From Blasia pusilla (Eukaryota; Marchantiophyta; Marchantiopsida; Blasiales), in the NCBI GenBank assembly GCA_050084515.1, contig CM114271.1:67890001-67954000 (forward strand): DNA of 64,000 nucleotides, in the 5' to 3' direction. The translations under genes were made by a program, and so were the position numbers. Below, piece by piece: positions 22,145 to 36,398 of the stretch. Below the pieces are notes generated by a model. It was given only the letters and a program-made list of their open reading frames with translations. It was not told where the DNA came from and did no database searches. Within the stretch, counting starts at the first letter, position 1; the number at the start of each line of letters is the position of its first letter.

Positions 22145-25072
22145 ACACAACCAATTGACAAGGATTGAAGGTTATTGTGGTGCAAATTGGGCAAGAGACA
22201 TAAATAATAGAAAAAACAACTTTTAGAAACGATTTCCTTTCTTATTGTTGATTCAATAGAGGAAACTCCGAACACCAAAAAATTACAACATTTGTTATCT
22301 ACAATGGAGATCGAGTATATAACTTTGACTCAAAAAGTCAAAAAGAATCTATCTTGACGAGGAAATTACGTGAAGGCGTTGGATCCAAACTTGGTTCATC
22401 AACATAGCCCAATGTGGATAACTGAAGTTGCATACAATAGATCAAGTACCATGCTCATGATCAGATAATGAAATATATTGATATGCAATATCACTTTATG
22501 ATAGAGGAAGTTGGCCTCGAAATGTTTCTTTAAGACGGGCAAGAAGAAAATATTTCTCTAAATTTATAGGCACCATTTTGATTAGTCTTGTACATGGCCT
22601 GAGTTATAGATTGGTGTTTTAGTAAGCATCACGATGGAAAAAAATTTGATTTCATTTGGGTTTGAAGGTGGGAAGACTAGCATACAGATACCATGTGCAT
22701 TCAAAAATTAGTATATATACCCAAAATAAGCGGGTAAAAATCCGCAATAAGAGAAAAAGAAAGATAAAGAGAATGGATGAGCTATTTCGAAGTAAACAAG
22801 AATGATTATTCATCGAGTTTTGAACTATGACATGAATTTGAGATAAGTTTCAAAGTTCGATTGAGTTGAAATCAAAATAATCAATTGACGTTTATGAGAG
22901 ACTCTTGTGAAAAAACCATATGCATAATAATAAGATTGAAATCAAATTTCCCATAAGACTCCCTCCCCCCCCTTACACTCCAGCTTGGAAACTTACTCGT
23001 CTCTCCTTATCCTCATTAGGGAAGACAATCTTCTTAAGATTGGTTAAATTAAGAACTAAAGAAATTGAATTAATATGTCAAATTATAATTTCTTAATTTC
23101 TCCTTGTCAAAACCCCCACTATTGTCTAACCCATGGACCATGGAGTTACACGGGCTGGAGATAGAAGTTTTTTGCAAGGTTAGAAGTATGCACTCCCCTT
23201 CAAAGTCGGCCTTATTGTATGAGATTGTTGAATGGAATGATTGTTCAACCAATTGAGATGTGAAAAAAAATTGGTCATGCATGCACATATTGAGAGACGG
23301 TGCCCATTATAATATACATTACCCTCCAATTAAGCAATGGGTAACTTAACAATTTGATAATTCATCACATATTACTTAAACTATTGTTTGGAAATTGAAC
23401 ATCCTTATATTTTACAATTGACTATTAAAAAAAAGTATAAAAGAAAGAATTAGAATTTCCTTATTACTACATGATTGATTATACTCCCACCACCCGTGTA
23501 GGTTGATTTTAATTCCAACCAGATCAAATAGAAGATATCTAAGATTAGAGATCTTCCAAATGGAGCTATGATTGGAAAATCTTACAATAAAATATTGATA
23601 AAATTGTAAAAATTGAGATCTTATTAAGATTTAAAAAAAATCTAAGCTTTGTTATAAAATTAATTAAAATTTTGTAAAATCTAGCATGACCTTTTATTTT
23701 AAATTATCCAATTAATCGTACTTCTAAAATTAACCCATGCCAATACAGTCAATTTAATTTAGAATTTTAATCATTATAACTAAATAAATAATTTTATAAT
23801 TTTTTAGTTATCATCATGATGGATCAATAAGTGTCCTCATTCGCCAATATAGTGATTTAATTACCGCGCGCTCAAGTGCAAGGCGCTAACCATACCCATG
23901 AATCCATGATAGAATATCAAGAGGATAGAGAGAAAAATACGATTAATTACTAAAATTATATTGGTCTTAGCGTTGAATATGCCATATTAGATATGGTCTT
24001 CAATTTTGGGATTGTGATCAAATATGGATAGATGATTATATCTGATTCACCGTTGGAAAATAATATGTAGGATACATGAAACCACTAATTCAATCCAAGT
24101 CAAAAGAGGAAAGTCATGATACGTGGATTTGCTAGCCATGGCCATATTAATCAACATTTTTAACACAAAATTTTAGACACAGAGCTTTTACAAAAGCTTA
24201 GTAGTAGTAAGTGTTCTTTGATTTTTTTGGGCGGGTCTTTCTTTGTATCATGTAGTGAGATTTTTAGAACTAAGTGAGGGCGATTTAGTGATGAACAATT
24301 TGAGTGTTCACTCTTTTGTTTGCTGCTCTTAAGAGGATATCGAACAATGATTGGGATTCTATCTCTTTCTTTAGGGTCAAATCCCATGAAAACTTTCTTG
24401 AGGTCACATGCGACCTTTTTCGGCCCCAACCGCTAGCCAATGCTGCACCCCCGATGATTTTCCAACCAATTTCAAGCAATCAGAGCACACACCCTCCAAC
24501 GATGATAGACAAAAAATAGAGTCTTTACCTCCACCAATACAATCCATTCTTTCAAATTTCTATTGGATGTAATAGGTTCTGAGGTTTGGGAGGGTGTGAG
24601 GACATAACCCCTCTCTTGTGCCAAAAATTTTTGAGCGCTAGAAATCTAGTGATCGCGTCAAAAACCTCCAACTCCCACCAAAAATTGAGGAGTCTGACCA
24701 CTTTCAAATCGCTCTTCGCCATAGCATCAAAATTCATCTGGTGTAATTTCCAACTACCCATAAGATCTAGTCCTTATTCTCCTTTCTAAAATTGTACGAT
24801 TCGATGTGCTTACCTTGGACTTGTTACATGAATTGGTATACTGATTGATAAGTAAGTTCAAAGCTAATCTAGGTAGAGACGAAAATTAATGATATCATTT
24901 TGAGTGTATAGCTTGTTCCTTGCATGGGATTAATCATGCTTCACAAAAATTCAGTTTTTTCTTATTTCCCGTAATATAAATTTTTTTTCTTTCTACATGA
25001 AGGCCTTCTTCGGAGTGTACTGAGGAAGAAGAATTGGAGAAAAATATGATGGAATTATTAGTTCAAAATGTG

Positions 25073-25335
25073 AAACTAGTAAGGTGCCCGTCCGATGCAT
25101 GGGAAATAAAGAAGTGTTTAAAGAGCTTTTGCTGATGAATAGCCTCTGAAGGGAAGGGACCAATTTAAGTGTATAGTCGGTGAAGGGAAGAGATTAATGA
25201 TGTTGCACATCAATTCAAATTTTTTTCTTGTTGCCCATAGCATTTGAAACATTATCTTGCTGCCCAGTTGCTGTGTATCAAACAGAGAGGTGTTTGCAAA
25301 TCAAGAAGACACTCTCCCATAATAATATAGATTGT
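25073..25335 (-). repeat. Short dispersed repeat, longest inverted copy
   Basis: Its reverse complement matches 36040-36250, including TTGCAAACACCTCT, GGCAGCAAGA, ATTAATCTCTTCCCTTC and an end with CATGCATCGGACGGGCACC next to ACTAGT. Shorter copies are at 13230-13290, 27131-27260, 27300-27380, 32218-32300 and 61990-62075 (inverted). It is non-coding and its class is unknown. Confidence 0.65.
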
Positions 25336-26170
25336 ATTATTTGGTAGATATGTATCAAAATGAGGGCCAACACGTAGAAAAAGCAGTCCTCCCATTAGTA
25401 TATAGATGAGAAACATAGATTTTCCATAGTAACCCCATTTCTTTTCACATGAGGCTTGAGATAGAAAACTAAAAAAATTCATCGCTTACTATGGATCCTA
25501 TCACAATGTTGATAGATATTCTGAGAGGGTTTGAATTTAATTTAATATTTTTACGATAAAATTTACAATATTATGTTAATTTGAAGTTTAAAAGTCCATG
25601 CAAATGAGATTGATCATGATTGATGAGGGACAAAGTGTCGAACCTATAGTTATGATGCATCCTAATCTTCCAAAAGTATCTTACGTATTTAAGTACATAA
25701 CCTTTAAAAATTATCTTATGTATTTGGGTGGGATTGTTGGATGACGATCTTAATCCACATCAACATCTAATTGAAAATTTCCTCCTTGGATGTTTAATGT
25801 CATTGCACAGTTGAAAAAACATTAATATAGAAATTTTTTTCTTCCATACTTACCCAAAGGAATATATATTCAATGTATTTATGATCAACAACTATATTTA
25901 AGTTATGATTATTTTTAAATAGGTGTAACACTTTATATTGAGAGATCTCACTCAATCTTTCCTTGACAAAAGAAATAGATGAAGTATATAAATATAAAAT
26001 AGGTCAAAAAAATCTTAGTTTCTCAAGTACTGAAATAATTGGGGAACCACAATGATAGCGCATTCTCATATGTCGAGTTATTTTTGTGAAGTAAATGTAA
26101 ATTTAATAAATTTTTTTATCATATTTATGTTTTCTTCCAAAATAATGCTAATTTAAATTACATTATAATG

Positions 26171-26635
26171 AAGGTTGCACATGGACAAAGTCCATGTTCG
26201 TAGACTTATCACTATCCCTAAGACGGACATGTTTGTGCAGGCCTTAATTTATGGGGACCACATCTGGGTATGCTCCTCCTGCAATGTAGACCTGGGTTCA
26301 GCTAGTCTATACCCTATCCAAATGACCTGCTGCTTGTTCTTGCCACCCCACTCTCTAGCCCGTAGCGATCTTGTGCCTTGCCCGCATAGGCCCATATTGA
26401 GCCCGAGCCTAACCGCACCCTTAATCCGAGCTCATACCTATTCCAGCGTCCCAAGCGCGCATAGACGACCTGGTTAACAAAAGAACCCGAGCATGGGACC
26501 AATTGGGCATTAATGTGGACACATCCATGCCAAGCCCTTTACATCTTGTGCTCGTGCACGGAAATCGTAAAATCATTTGAGCCTGTAGGCCTTTGGGACC
26601 CCTATTGACGAACAAGTCTGTTTCCCTGCAACCTT
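26171..26635. mobile_element. GC-rich MITE-like element, copy 1
   Basis: A 465-bp island of higher GC bounded by inverted ends AAGGTTGCA (26171) and TGCAACCTT (ending 26635). Inside are GGACAAAGTCCATGT-like subterminal words and CCCGCAT/GAGCCCG words. Related islands are at 33521-34147 and 59965-60303. There is no transposase; it is probably a non-autonomous DNA transposon. Confidence 0.55.
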
Positions 26636-27130
26636 GACTATAATTCAAAAATCAGAAGATTTACATGATATTGAACAAGTGAGCCCAAATTGATGAAGAT
26701 ATTATAAATTACTTTTCCATAAAGCTTTAAAAGGCTGTAGAAATTTAGTAATAGCTTCATCTATACATTAGAGTTGGTAGGATTTATTTTCCATATTTTT
26801 TAAAAATTTAGGTATATATATATATATATAAAATTTTCTTTGATTTTGACACATCTCATATTTTTTCCAATCATATCTTCAAACATAAATTTAAATAATC
26901 TAAAATAAAATTTTTATTTGTGTCAATTAAAAAAATAATAAACCAAACAATTCATCCATAACTTCTCTTTTGAGAGATGCCTACAAGAGGATCTCACAAA
27001 AGGGAATTATATAATTGTATGTTTATGTGAAAAAACAAAAAGAAGTTTAATAAAAAGTGGGTGAACGAAAACCCATCCAGAGTACAAAAAGGGGGATTCA
27101 AAAAGTTAAGTCCATAAGGCCTCAACCGGC

Positions 27131-27380
27131 CTATCTATATATTGCTATTGGAGAGTGCCTTTTTTATTTGCAAACATCTCTTTGCTCGACATGTAGCAAT
27201 TGGGCAACAAAAAAATATTTCTTTCTCTACGGGCATAAAAAAACAAATTTGTTTCCAACTTGATTAGTCCCTTCACTTTCGTGTTTGACACCGACTACCC
27301 ACTAATCTACATTATCATTAGAGAGTGGCTTCTTGATTTGCAAACACAAGATGTTTATATGACACCTTACAAATGAAGAA
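27131..27380 (+). repeat. Two direct copies of the short dispersed repeat
   Basis: Positions 27131-27260 carry TTGGAGAGTGCCTTTTTTATT, TTGCAAACATCTCT and CAATTGGGCAACAA. Positions 27300-27380 carry GAGAGTGGCTTCTTGATTTG and the following residues. Both run in the same direction as the copy at 36040. Confidence 0.6.
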
Positions 27381-28859
27381 TTTGTATGCATCATTAATCC
27401 CTTCAAGCACCTTTTTATTTCCGGTGTGTAGACACTTTCTAGTAAGAACATAGAGAATAGCTAAATGGGCCTTTAGCTATTCTCCCACAACCCCTCGCAA
27501 AAGCACAAAGCTATGGAGGCCCCATGTTATATACTAGGAGGAAAATACGATTACAAAACTGAAGGTGCTGCCAGCGATGGGAGTTCGTTGCAGTAGTCAG
27601 GGGACTTGTTTGCTGCCCTGCGCGCAATGCACAAGGTGTGAGTAGACAACCTACGATTTTCTCAGAATGTACATAACCAACTGGTCATACGAAATTTGTT
27701 TACAGAGTCTACCTCTTGTGAGTGAACATGAATCATGCTTTCAGACCGTGCCATTCGCGGTCGGTGTTTCGTGCGGTGGCTGGTGAAATTGTGAGCACAT
27801 TCACATGGATGAAGTCTGTAAAGCGAGCTACCTGTATAATTGAAAATCCAAATGAATCATGGTGATTTGAAAATCAGGAAAGGTAAATCTTTACTGCAGT
27901 ACTGTAATCTCCAGCAGTGAGGCTTGCGTAATTCTCTACTGTGGTGCTCTTGACTCTTAACCAAAGAATGGCGTTTGTGTACGTGGTTACTTTATCGATT
28001 ACTCGGTTGATAGGCCAATATTGTGTTACATACAATTGTGCTGTAATTGTTTCCTACCATCTGCATTCGGTTCGTAACCTTAGCGTTTCTTCAACAACAG
28101 GGGATGTGGCTTTGTGCGACGAAGAATGAGCTTGTTGTTTAAACTTTGGTAACTACCGCAAGGTTGAACTACAGGTTTGATTCTCACTAATTAATCATTC
28201 AGGAAAACTAGTATACATAATGCCGAAAGCAGATCAAGTCGACTCATACAGAGTAGTTTTGGAAACGGCACGTCTAAATCCGATGCTCTGAACTTTATTT
28301 ATTCAAATTGATGTGTCAATTCAGTTGTCCCAGCGGGCTCTCCTAGTAGAAGGTGTTCGAATTGTTCACAAGGTTGCCATTCTCTATTTTCTCTACTTCC
28401 CGTATTTTTTTGCAGCGCTAGATGCGTCGATCTGCGACGGTCAGATTTGCAAGTCCATATTGCTTTTAACTCACAAGATTTTCCGGGTTGTTTGTGGTTT
28501 TAGGAGGGGAACAGGAGGAGGAGGTTCGACCTCCCCTGTTTCGGAAACATCAAATGTTCAGCAAATGCTATTCTTTTCGGGGAGAGAGGGCGGCGTATTT
28601 TCAGACATTTTCTAACGAAGCTTAGCATTGTAGGTGAAGAACGAGACGTAGATGTAGGATTGAGATTTAGAGATGCCGTCTCCGTGGATTGCTACGTCTT
28701 CTTTACTCAAACTTTTGTGTTGATTCAAGTTCAGTGTTTGAATGTGAATAGGGTTCATGGCGGACTTAGACGTGTTACCTTTGGTCATGTCCACCAAAGA
28801 ATGCACCACTAATAGTCGTTTGGCAATCCAGTACGCAGAAGCAGCATCCGCAAGATTAA

Positions 28860-31800
28860 ATGGAAGGGCCAGGTTCCCAGACCGAAGCTCTGATTCCTGA
28901 GACATCGGCATTTGCAAATGTGAATGAGTACGATAAGGATCATCCTGATGGCACGACGAAGAAACATCCGATGTTAGTGGAGGTGGAGAAGCAAATCAAA
29001 TTGGCAGGGCCTCTTGCTATGAACAATTTCTCCATGTACTGTCTCTCCATCGTCACCTCAATGTTTATCGGACACCTTGGTACACTGGAGCTGTCCAGTT
29101 CATCTTTAGCTATTTCTATCGCATCTATCTCCGGTTACACTATAATGGTCCGTTTCCCTTTCATGTATCAATTATTGCGAGAAATGTTAAATTACTAGCC
29201 TTAGTCACTGAGTTTTGATGTTGCACGTGAGAGCAATGCAATAGCACGAACTCATCTCTTAAAATTCAAAGGTTCGAAAATAAGACACAGCTGTGCTTGT
29301 GCTTGGTTTTGAATTTGCTCTGATAATCGATACTTTCACCGTTCGCAGCTGGCCTTCGCCAGTGGGCTTGAAACATTGTGCGGGCAAGCCTTTGGCGCGA
29401 AAAAGTACCCCATGCTGGGCATTTTCCTTCAAGCTGAATACCTCGTTTCGCTTTCCCTGTGTATTCCAATCATAGTCCTGTGGTGGAATATCGAGCCACT
29501 ATTGGTTTACTTGGGTCAAGATGAAGAAATCTCGAAATTGGCTGGACTCTTCTTGAGATGGATGTCTCCAAGTATAGTTGTCTCGGCTATACAGCAAGCT
29601 CTCATAATTTATCTCCAGATGCAGAGCGTTGTGATACCTCAGCTCTTGTCCGCTGTGTTTACTGTCATTCTCCATGTTATAACTTGCTTCATTTTGATTA
29701 AAAAACTTGGATTTGGATTTGCTGGCGGGGCAATAAGCCTCTGTGCGTCGTACTTCTACAATCTCCTATTCTTACTAGCCTGGATTTCATTCAATCCCAA
29801 GACATTCGAGAGAACGTGGCTTGGGATTTCCAGTGAAGCTTTTGCTGCAATTCCGACCTACCTCAAGGTTGCCATTCCATCAGCTTTTATGAGGAGGTAC
29901 ATGTTCTTTCTCCAGAACGTACTGTGAAAGAGGAGCTAACCAAAGAAATCACTTTGCTTTAGCGTTTATCCCGAGAACTTTGATAGTCATACTCTTTTGA
30001 AAGCTCTTTGAAGTTGAGCTTTCTATATACCGAGGATTGTTTCGTCCCATATATTAACATCGGTTGAAGACGAACAGTTTTAACCAACATATACCTTACT
30101 CAAGTGATGTTCTATCGGGGGTTACGTCCGAGGGTTTTGTCTTCACAGCGACCTCGGACTACATGCGGAAACCTTCCTCAAGTGACTTCTAGTATACCGT
30201 GATTAATATGGGAAGGTCTAAAATTGGGGATCACTGCATCCTGCTTCGTCTGAGGCCTTGTCTTCACAGCGATCTTGGACTATCGGAGTCATATGTACTG
30301 AGGATGGCTGGAAATTGCGTTTCCTTGGTGTTGTCACCCAGCATGTCTAGTTTAACCTGTTGAGATTGCGGCTGAAGTAATCTCTTCTTTGTTGATGACA
30401 ATCGTCACGAAATTGGTACTTTACAGCATGGAATACTATGCTTACGAGCTCATGATACCCTTGACGGGACTGCTTCCCAATGCGCAGTTCGAGTGCTCCG
30501 TTCTTTACATTATGTACGCACTTTTAACGATTCATCTCTTCTGCGGCATTTAACTGGTTTGTTCTTCAGTAGTTTTCTTACCGATCGCATTTGCAATTCA
30601 AGCTCGTTCATAAATTGTGCAAATTATAAAGCGCTTGTTTAACTTTCCGCTACCCTGCAGTTTGTCTACCAGTGCACTGACGTTCATGATATCAATAGCA
30701 ATCGGTGCAGCTGTGAGGTATGTGCTGTGGGAAGGACAAGCTGTTTTCTCATCCTTTCAAGTGCTTGTCAGTGTTTAGAGTCAGGTAGTACGACGCTTCG
30801 AACCGTAGAAAAGTTCATTTGTCCTGGTCTCTCATATCCAGTCAGTGTTGGACGCGAACAATTCTAAACTTATCAGTTCTTAGGTGGGTTACCTTTACTT
30901 GTGCTTCTGAGAGTGCGTCTCCACAGTGACCTTGAAATACATGCGTATATCTCTCTACCATTGGTGGAGTGTTTTCTCACAAGTTGCAAAGAAATCTGTT
31001 GTCGGATAGGTTTCACAATTCCTTCACTTTTTACTAACTAGCATGTTTGCAATGATGCAGCACACGTGTATCTAATGAAATCGGAGCAGGCCGTCCCTTC
31101 TCTGCACAAAATGCGTTCAGGGTAGCTCTTTTCCTCGCACTTGTGTACACGAGCATCATGGCTATCATTTTGACCGTATTTCGGAAGTCATGGCCTTTGG
31201 TCTTTAGTGATGATCCAATGGTGGTGGATGCCGTTTCAAAATGGTTGCCTTTGGCGGGCGGGGTGTTTCTCTTTGATGGTGTACAAGCCGTTTGTTCAGG
31301 TTCGTTTCCTAGCACCTCTTAGCCTTATACTATTGTATGTTTCCCCTGTTTCTGGAAGTTAATCCTCTTCGAAGGTGACGGTTTTATCGGATCATTTCAT
31401 TGAACGTGTATCCAGTAAAGTGATGTTGAAGCCGTTGTTCAAATTCTGCTGTCAGTTTTCATATGAAGGATTGTTGGTGTTCATGGTGGAAGGAGTTCAG
31501 GGTTTAGGAGATGGGCGAAATTTACCAAAACGATCTGCTTTGCTTGCATGGTTTGGATTTTGGTTAGCACTGAAACGAAGTTCAATTCTACTCAGAGAAC
31601 AATGAGAATATCTTGGATGCAGGTGTTGCTAGGGGGAGTGGATGGCAGCGTCTAGGAGCATGGATCAACTTGGGGTCGTTTTATGTCATTGGAATACCTG
31701 TGACATTAGTTCTTTCTTTTAGATTGCACTGGGGAGCACAGGTAGTACTAACTTCTTTACATTTCTCCCTTACAATCGATTCTTTTTCATTAGTAGTTTG

Positions 31801-32205
31801 ATTGTTTTTGACTGTTCCGTTGATTCAAATGGTTTGTATTGACGTTTGTAGCGGGAAAATGGATATCATGATTGACTAGTTTAGGTTGCAGGGTGTGTGG
31901 TTTGGATATTGCACAGGATTGCTGATGCAGCTGACCATATACTTGACTGTGGTGTTGAGAACAAATTGGCCGAAAATGGTTAGTTCCAATAGTATCATTC
32001 AAGTACTTGCCTTCAAAGTTTGACTATTTTGCAGTTGGATTGAAAACCATGAGATTGCCATAGGAGTAACTCCAAGGGGATGACTTCTACAACTGACTGG
32101 ACGTTGGACCTTAATTGCATGTGACTTAATCAGGTGGAGAAAAGCCGAAAGCTTGTGAATGCTCCTGTTGAACCCCTTCTTGCCAGTGCAGAGCAGTGGC
32201 ACTAG
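28860..32205 (+). CDS. MATE/DTX family efflux transporter, 8 exons
   Basis: A multidrug and toxic compound extrusion transporter, a membrane protein of normally 12 helices that exports organic cations or secondary metabolites in exchange for protons or sodium. Exons by GT-AG borders and phase: 28860-29147, 29349-29896, 30427-30513, 30661-30717, 31061-31299, 31623-31741, 31892-31978, 32134-32205. They join to 1497 nt, 498 residues plus TAG, with no stop; this is the usual MATE length. Family marks are SMFIGHLGTLELSSSSLA, LETLCGQAFGAKKYPMLG, YYAYELMIPLTGLLPN, STRVSNEIGAGRP and GSGWQRLGAWINLGSFY. The start ATG precedes a hydrophilic N-terminus (MEGPGSQTEALIPETS) that is usual for DTX proteins. 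Introns are 147-530 bp. The substrate and membrane cannot be told from sequence. It is the only clearly intact gene in the window. Confidence 0.93.
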
Positions 32206-33520
32206 GTAATATTATTTGACGCGTGGCAACTGGGCGGCAAGAAAATGTTTCTCATACTACGGGCACAAGAAAGAAATTTTGAATTTGCATGGTTGGTTCC
32301 TTCACTCCCGAGCATGTAATCTATACTAGTAATCTATTATGCCAATGAGGCGTGATTGTAATCTATACACTAATTGGAGGATATCTATATACTATATACT
32401 ACTCGGATGATGCAATTTTTTGCAATTGCCCTTCCGTTTGGCATGTGTTATTAGTTTTATTTCAAAAATACTTTTGATCACCTTAAGTGGGGGTGTCTGG
32501 GTCACCATACGAAGAGAAATTGGTAAGGAGAGTCATCCATGCATCGCAGGGTCCCTTACAAGTCCTACCTAGTACATACTAATTGGAGGATGTAGTTGTT
32601 TCTTAATGTCTTTACATGTTTAAAAAAAAATTAATCATGCTTATCGGGGGTCATATTATGGTAATTGGAGGTCACATCGAAACATGATATTATAAAACCG
32701 CAATCCATGCACCGCATGGTCCTTTGTGGATCCTTACTACTAAAGGCAATGAAAGATTTAGCTGTGAATTTTCATGTCGAATAAGCATTCTTCTAGGGGT
32801 TGGTGAGAGTTAGAGCCGGATCCCACGGAAGGCATGGCAGATCCAATTCTTTCAAAGGGATAACACAAGAACTTATTTTACAATGAATCCATTTACAAGA
32901 ACTCATCTTGTGCTCAGGAATTTTGGGTAGATGAAATTTCCTGCCGCCCTTGGGTCACTAGGATGGTGCGGCCATGGGATCTGGTTCTTAGAGGGGTAGG
33001 AAGTGAGTTAGAGAGGAACAGGAATCTCGACGAAATCGAGTTAGAGACGATTTAGGGTCTCGTGCATGTTAGGGGAGAAATCAATAAACATCTAATGTTA
33101 TCTTTCATTGGGAACCCATAGTTAAACTATCTCAAGAAGAGGTTAGAAAACAAGAGGATGAACATGTTCATATGATAACCTCTAAATTTTGATTAGCCAA
33201 TCACTTTCTTGGAATCCTATGGTGGTGCTAGCATCCACCAACTTGAACGAGGTGGTATTTTGTGTAGGGCGATCTGAAGTCTAATATGAGATACAAACTA
33301 CAATGGGGAGGCCTTTTAAATTAGAAAATTTACACTAAATTTCACTCATGGTTAAATTAGAATCTGTATGCTAATGAGAGGATTCATTTTTATGATGTTC
33401 ACCTTGGTTGTGAAATGCCTTCTGGTCAAAAGTACATTTTGACATGAATTTGAGTCATTTAAGTATGGAAAAAAATGATTGAAGTTAAAAAAATGAGGAT
33501 CATGGGCACCTCACTACTTC

Positions 33521-34147
33521 AAGGTTGCACGTAAACGGACAAGTTTGGACATGCGTGGCTTGCACCCGAGCCTACGTGAAGCCCGCCCCAGAGCCCGCAT
33601 CCCGCCTCGAGGCGAACTGGTTTGGGCAGGTGCGGACTCAAGGCGGGTCTAGGGCAGGTTGAAGGCCTCTGGACCAAATCCTCCGGACCAAACCAGAGCC
33701 CGGGCCTAGATTTGGTGCGCAGGCCTTGAGCCCGCCCAAGCCTGCCCTAGCCCGTGCCTACTCGACTCGAGCCCCCACCCCCGGCCTACTCCTGCCCGCC
33801 CTCGGCTCGTGATTACTCGACCCCTGTCCGCCCGAGCCCACCTCGAGCCTGCTCCTTCCCGCACTAGCCCGCCCCAAGCCCGTGCAACGAGTGTGGGCTC
33901 CGTCAGCCTGGGTCTAATGGTGGCCCGTGCATACCCGTCCCAAGCATGTACCATACTACCAGTTCGCCTAGAGCCCTCACCTGTCCGCCCTGAACCTGCC
34001 CGGAGCCCTTGCCTGTCCGCCCCGCCTGCCTCAAGCCCACCCCGAGCCCGTGCAACGGGTGCGGGCCTTGTCAACGCGGGTCTAAATGGCGGGCTCGGTG
34101 TGGGCCGCGAGTACCCCAGCCCTCACAGACATGTCCGTCCATATGAC
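33521..34147. mobile_element. GC-rich MITE-like element, copy 2
   Basis: It begins AAGGTTGCACGTAAACGGAC and ends with ACATGTCCGTCCATATGA, where a TIR would be expected but is eroded. The interior is built of degenerate GAGCCCGCCC words and is much richer in GC than its surroundings. Open frames inside are low-complexity artefacts. Confidence 0.55.
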
Positions 34148-36039
34148 GGATATAAGTCCGCGAACATGGATTTCGTCCGTGCTCTAGTTAAATTAACTTC
34201 AAGTAGAATCGGAAAATTTTCGAGTTGGATTAAGAAAATCACCTGAGAGCATTGAGACTCTAAACCTTATGGAAGGTTAAAGTTGTGTTTTACCAATAAA
34301 GCAAGCAAAAGGATTCTTGGAATAGACTTCTACTTACCACTAACTACTGCAAGATCAATAACTTAGGATACGAAAACCAATTTAGATCACATTACGATAC
34401 AACATTTTTCAGAGGTTCGATTAGATATGTTGAATGAATATTTATACATTATATTATGTGTAAATTATAGAACATTAAATTTGCCTCTATCAAATAGTAC
34501 GACCAAGTAATATTTATCACGCAACAACAATGAATTTGAACGAAATTATATCGATTGCATAAATAATTATCATAAATATTTTGAAGCCGATCATGAAAGA
34601 ATTTTTTTCAATTATTGAGAAATATTTCTCAAACCCAAGATGATTTTTGAATATCAAGATGTTTGAGTCATGTGTTATTTGTGAAATTGGATATAATTCA
34701 TGTAAGATGTGATGATTGTTATCTTATAGAGATAATTGGTGGGTTGCATCAATATATTTAAGTATAATAAATCCTTTCTACTAATATTGACCATGATTGC
34801 ATATATTGTAGTTAAAGTATATTTCCGATTTCAATACCATGATAATATAATACCGTCTTTGTATCTAGTATTTAGGGATCAAGAAATATGATTGACATTC
34901 AAGTTCTAAGTTCCAATATGCATCCCGTTTTTCTCTCCCTGCCCCTTCCCTCTCATATTCCATCCCAATTGGATTACTAGTGATCGATTATCGAGCTCAA
35001 GTGGACGTAGTTGACAAAAGTTACATGGAATGACTATTGACTGATTTGGAAGTTTTAGAACATATAAAACATGGTAGCCAAAGCATGATTGAGCCCTAAA
35101 GTCCTAGTTGTACGATTGATGGATCAAGTAGGATTAATAGAGGACTTTTTAAGACTATCTCAATATGCATGGCTTTGCCATCAAATATCTTATGAGCTGT
35201 AACAAAAAAATATGAACAACTTATTGACTGTATAATGAATCTTGAAAGTATAAAGTGACGTAGTCCATCCATGCGCTCTTAGTAAAGCTTTGATGGAACT
35301 TGAACAAGGAGAAAACTTGATATACAAGAATGCACTATTGCTACGATTTCTTCACTACTCAAGAAATTAGGGTACTTTACCTATTTCATCACAAGAGGAC
35401 ACTCCCTCTAATTATATAAGTTTTGATCTATATAGATGGAGTCTCTTAAACCACCTCAATTTATAAGGTATGGTCTTTTGTATAAAATCCTAGCCCACCC
35501 TTAACTCAAGGGAATCCAAGTATTACACAAGCCTAGTGGTCAAATGTGTCTCTGTATCTACGCTCCAATACAAAGAAAAGCGTTGAATGAGCCTATCGTG
35601 CAAATATTTATCGTTGCCAATATACATCGATTTCCATATATACAAGTCTAAAATCCATCTCATTATGAATCCTACGATAATCGGTACACTTGCACATGCA
35701 TAATAGGGAAAAATCTCAATAATAAGAAGTTTCTGGTTTTGGTCCATTCCTCTATGATTTGCAAATACCAACACTCAAACACCATTCAAATAGGATGGAA
35801 AAGACATCTGAGAGCGCAGAAGGCATGGCGGAGTTTTGAAAGAATTCTTAAGGTGTGCACACTCTCGAGCACATACAATAATAGTTGTATTGACCTAAGA
35901 TCTGATTCAAAGATGCAAAAAAATGACAAAAAAATGAAAGATCCATATTTATGCTTGGAAAAGACATTTCTAGTTATCTTGTAATTTTTCCTTATCTATC
36001 ACATAACACCTTTTTGATTTGTAAATATTTTTTCATCGA

Positions 36040-36250
36040 CACATCCCTATCTGTATTATTATGGGAGAGTGGCTTCTTGTTTTGCAAACACCTCTATGTT
36101 GGACATGTGGCAACTGGGCAGCAAGAAAAGAAATTTAAATTTGTGTTCAACATCATTAATCTCTTCCCTTCAAGGACTTTATTCTAACTCTTCAAATACT
36201 TTTTAATTTCCCATGCATAACAGGAGCATCTTACTAGTGGGATAAAAAAA
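36040..36250 (+). repeat. Short dispersed repeat, longest plus copy
   Basis: It runs from TATTATTATGGGAGAGTGGC through TTGCAAACACCTCTATG and GACATGTGGCAACTGGGCAG to CATGCATAACAGGAGCATC. Six other copies or parts lie in the window. Confidence 0.65.
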
Positions 36251-36398
36251 AATCTTGGAATAGTACCAAGAATAAAACAATCTTAGATTATAAATAATAT
36301 AATATTATAAAAAATAAATTATAAAAAATAAACGCAATTACTTCCTATATAATACGGACCAACCATAACTAACATAACAATACACGCTTCAAAAGCAG

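Larger units (their letters stand above)
22145..28859. other. AT-rich intergenic DNA upstream of the MATE gene
   Basis: I see no coding gene in 6.7 kb. It contains a MITE-like element (26171-26635), three copies of a short dispersed repeat (25073-25335, 27131-27260, 27300-27380) and a (TA)n run near 26813-26830. The last 700 bp should hold the promoter and 5' UTR of the MATE gene, but I cannot place a TATA box with confidence. Confidence 0.5.
32206..36398. other. AT-rich intergenic DNA downstream of the MATE gene
   Basis: No gene is seen. The stretch contains a dispersed-repeat copy (32218-32300) just after the MATE stop, a GC-rich MITE-like island (33521-34147) and another dispersed-repeat copy (36040-36250) close to the 3' end of DM-4. 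Confidence 0.5.

Noticed and set aside
33706-34246. Long Pro/Ala/Arg-rich open frames on both strands
   Set aside because: They are by-products of the GC-rich GAGCCCG repeat in the MITE-like island; both strands are open for the same reason.
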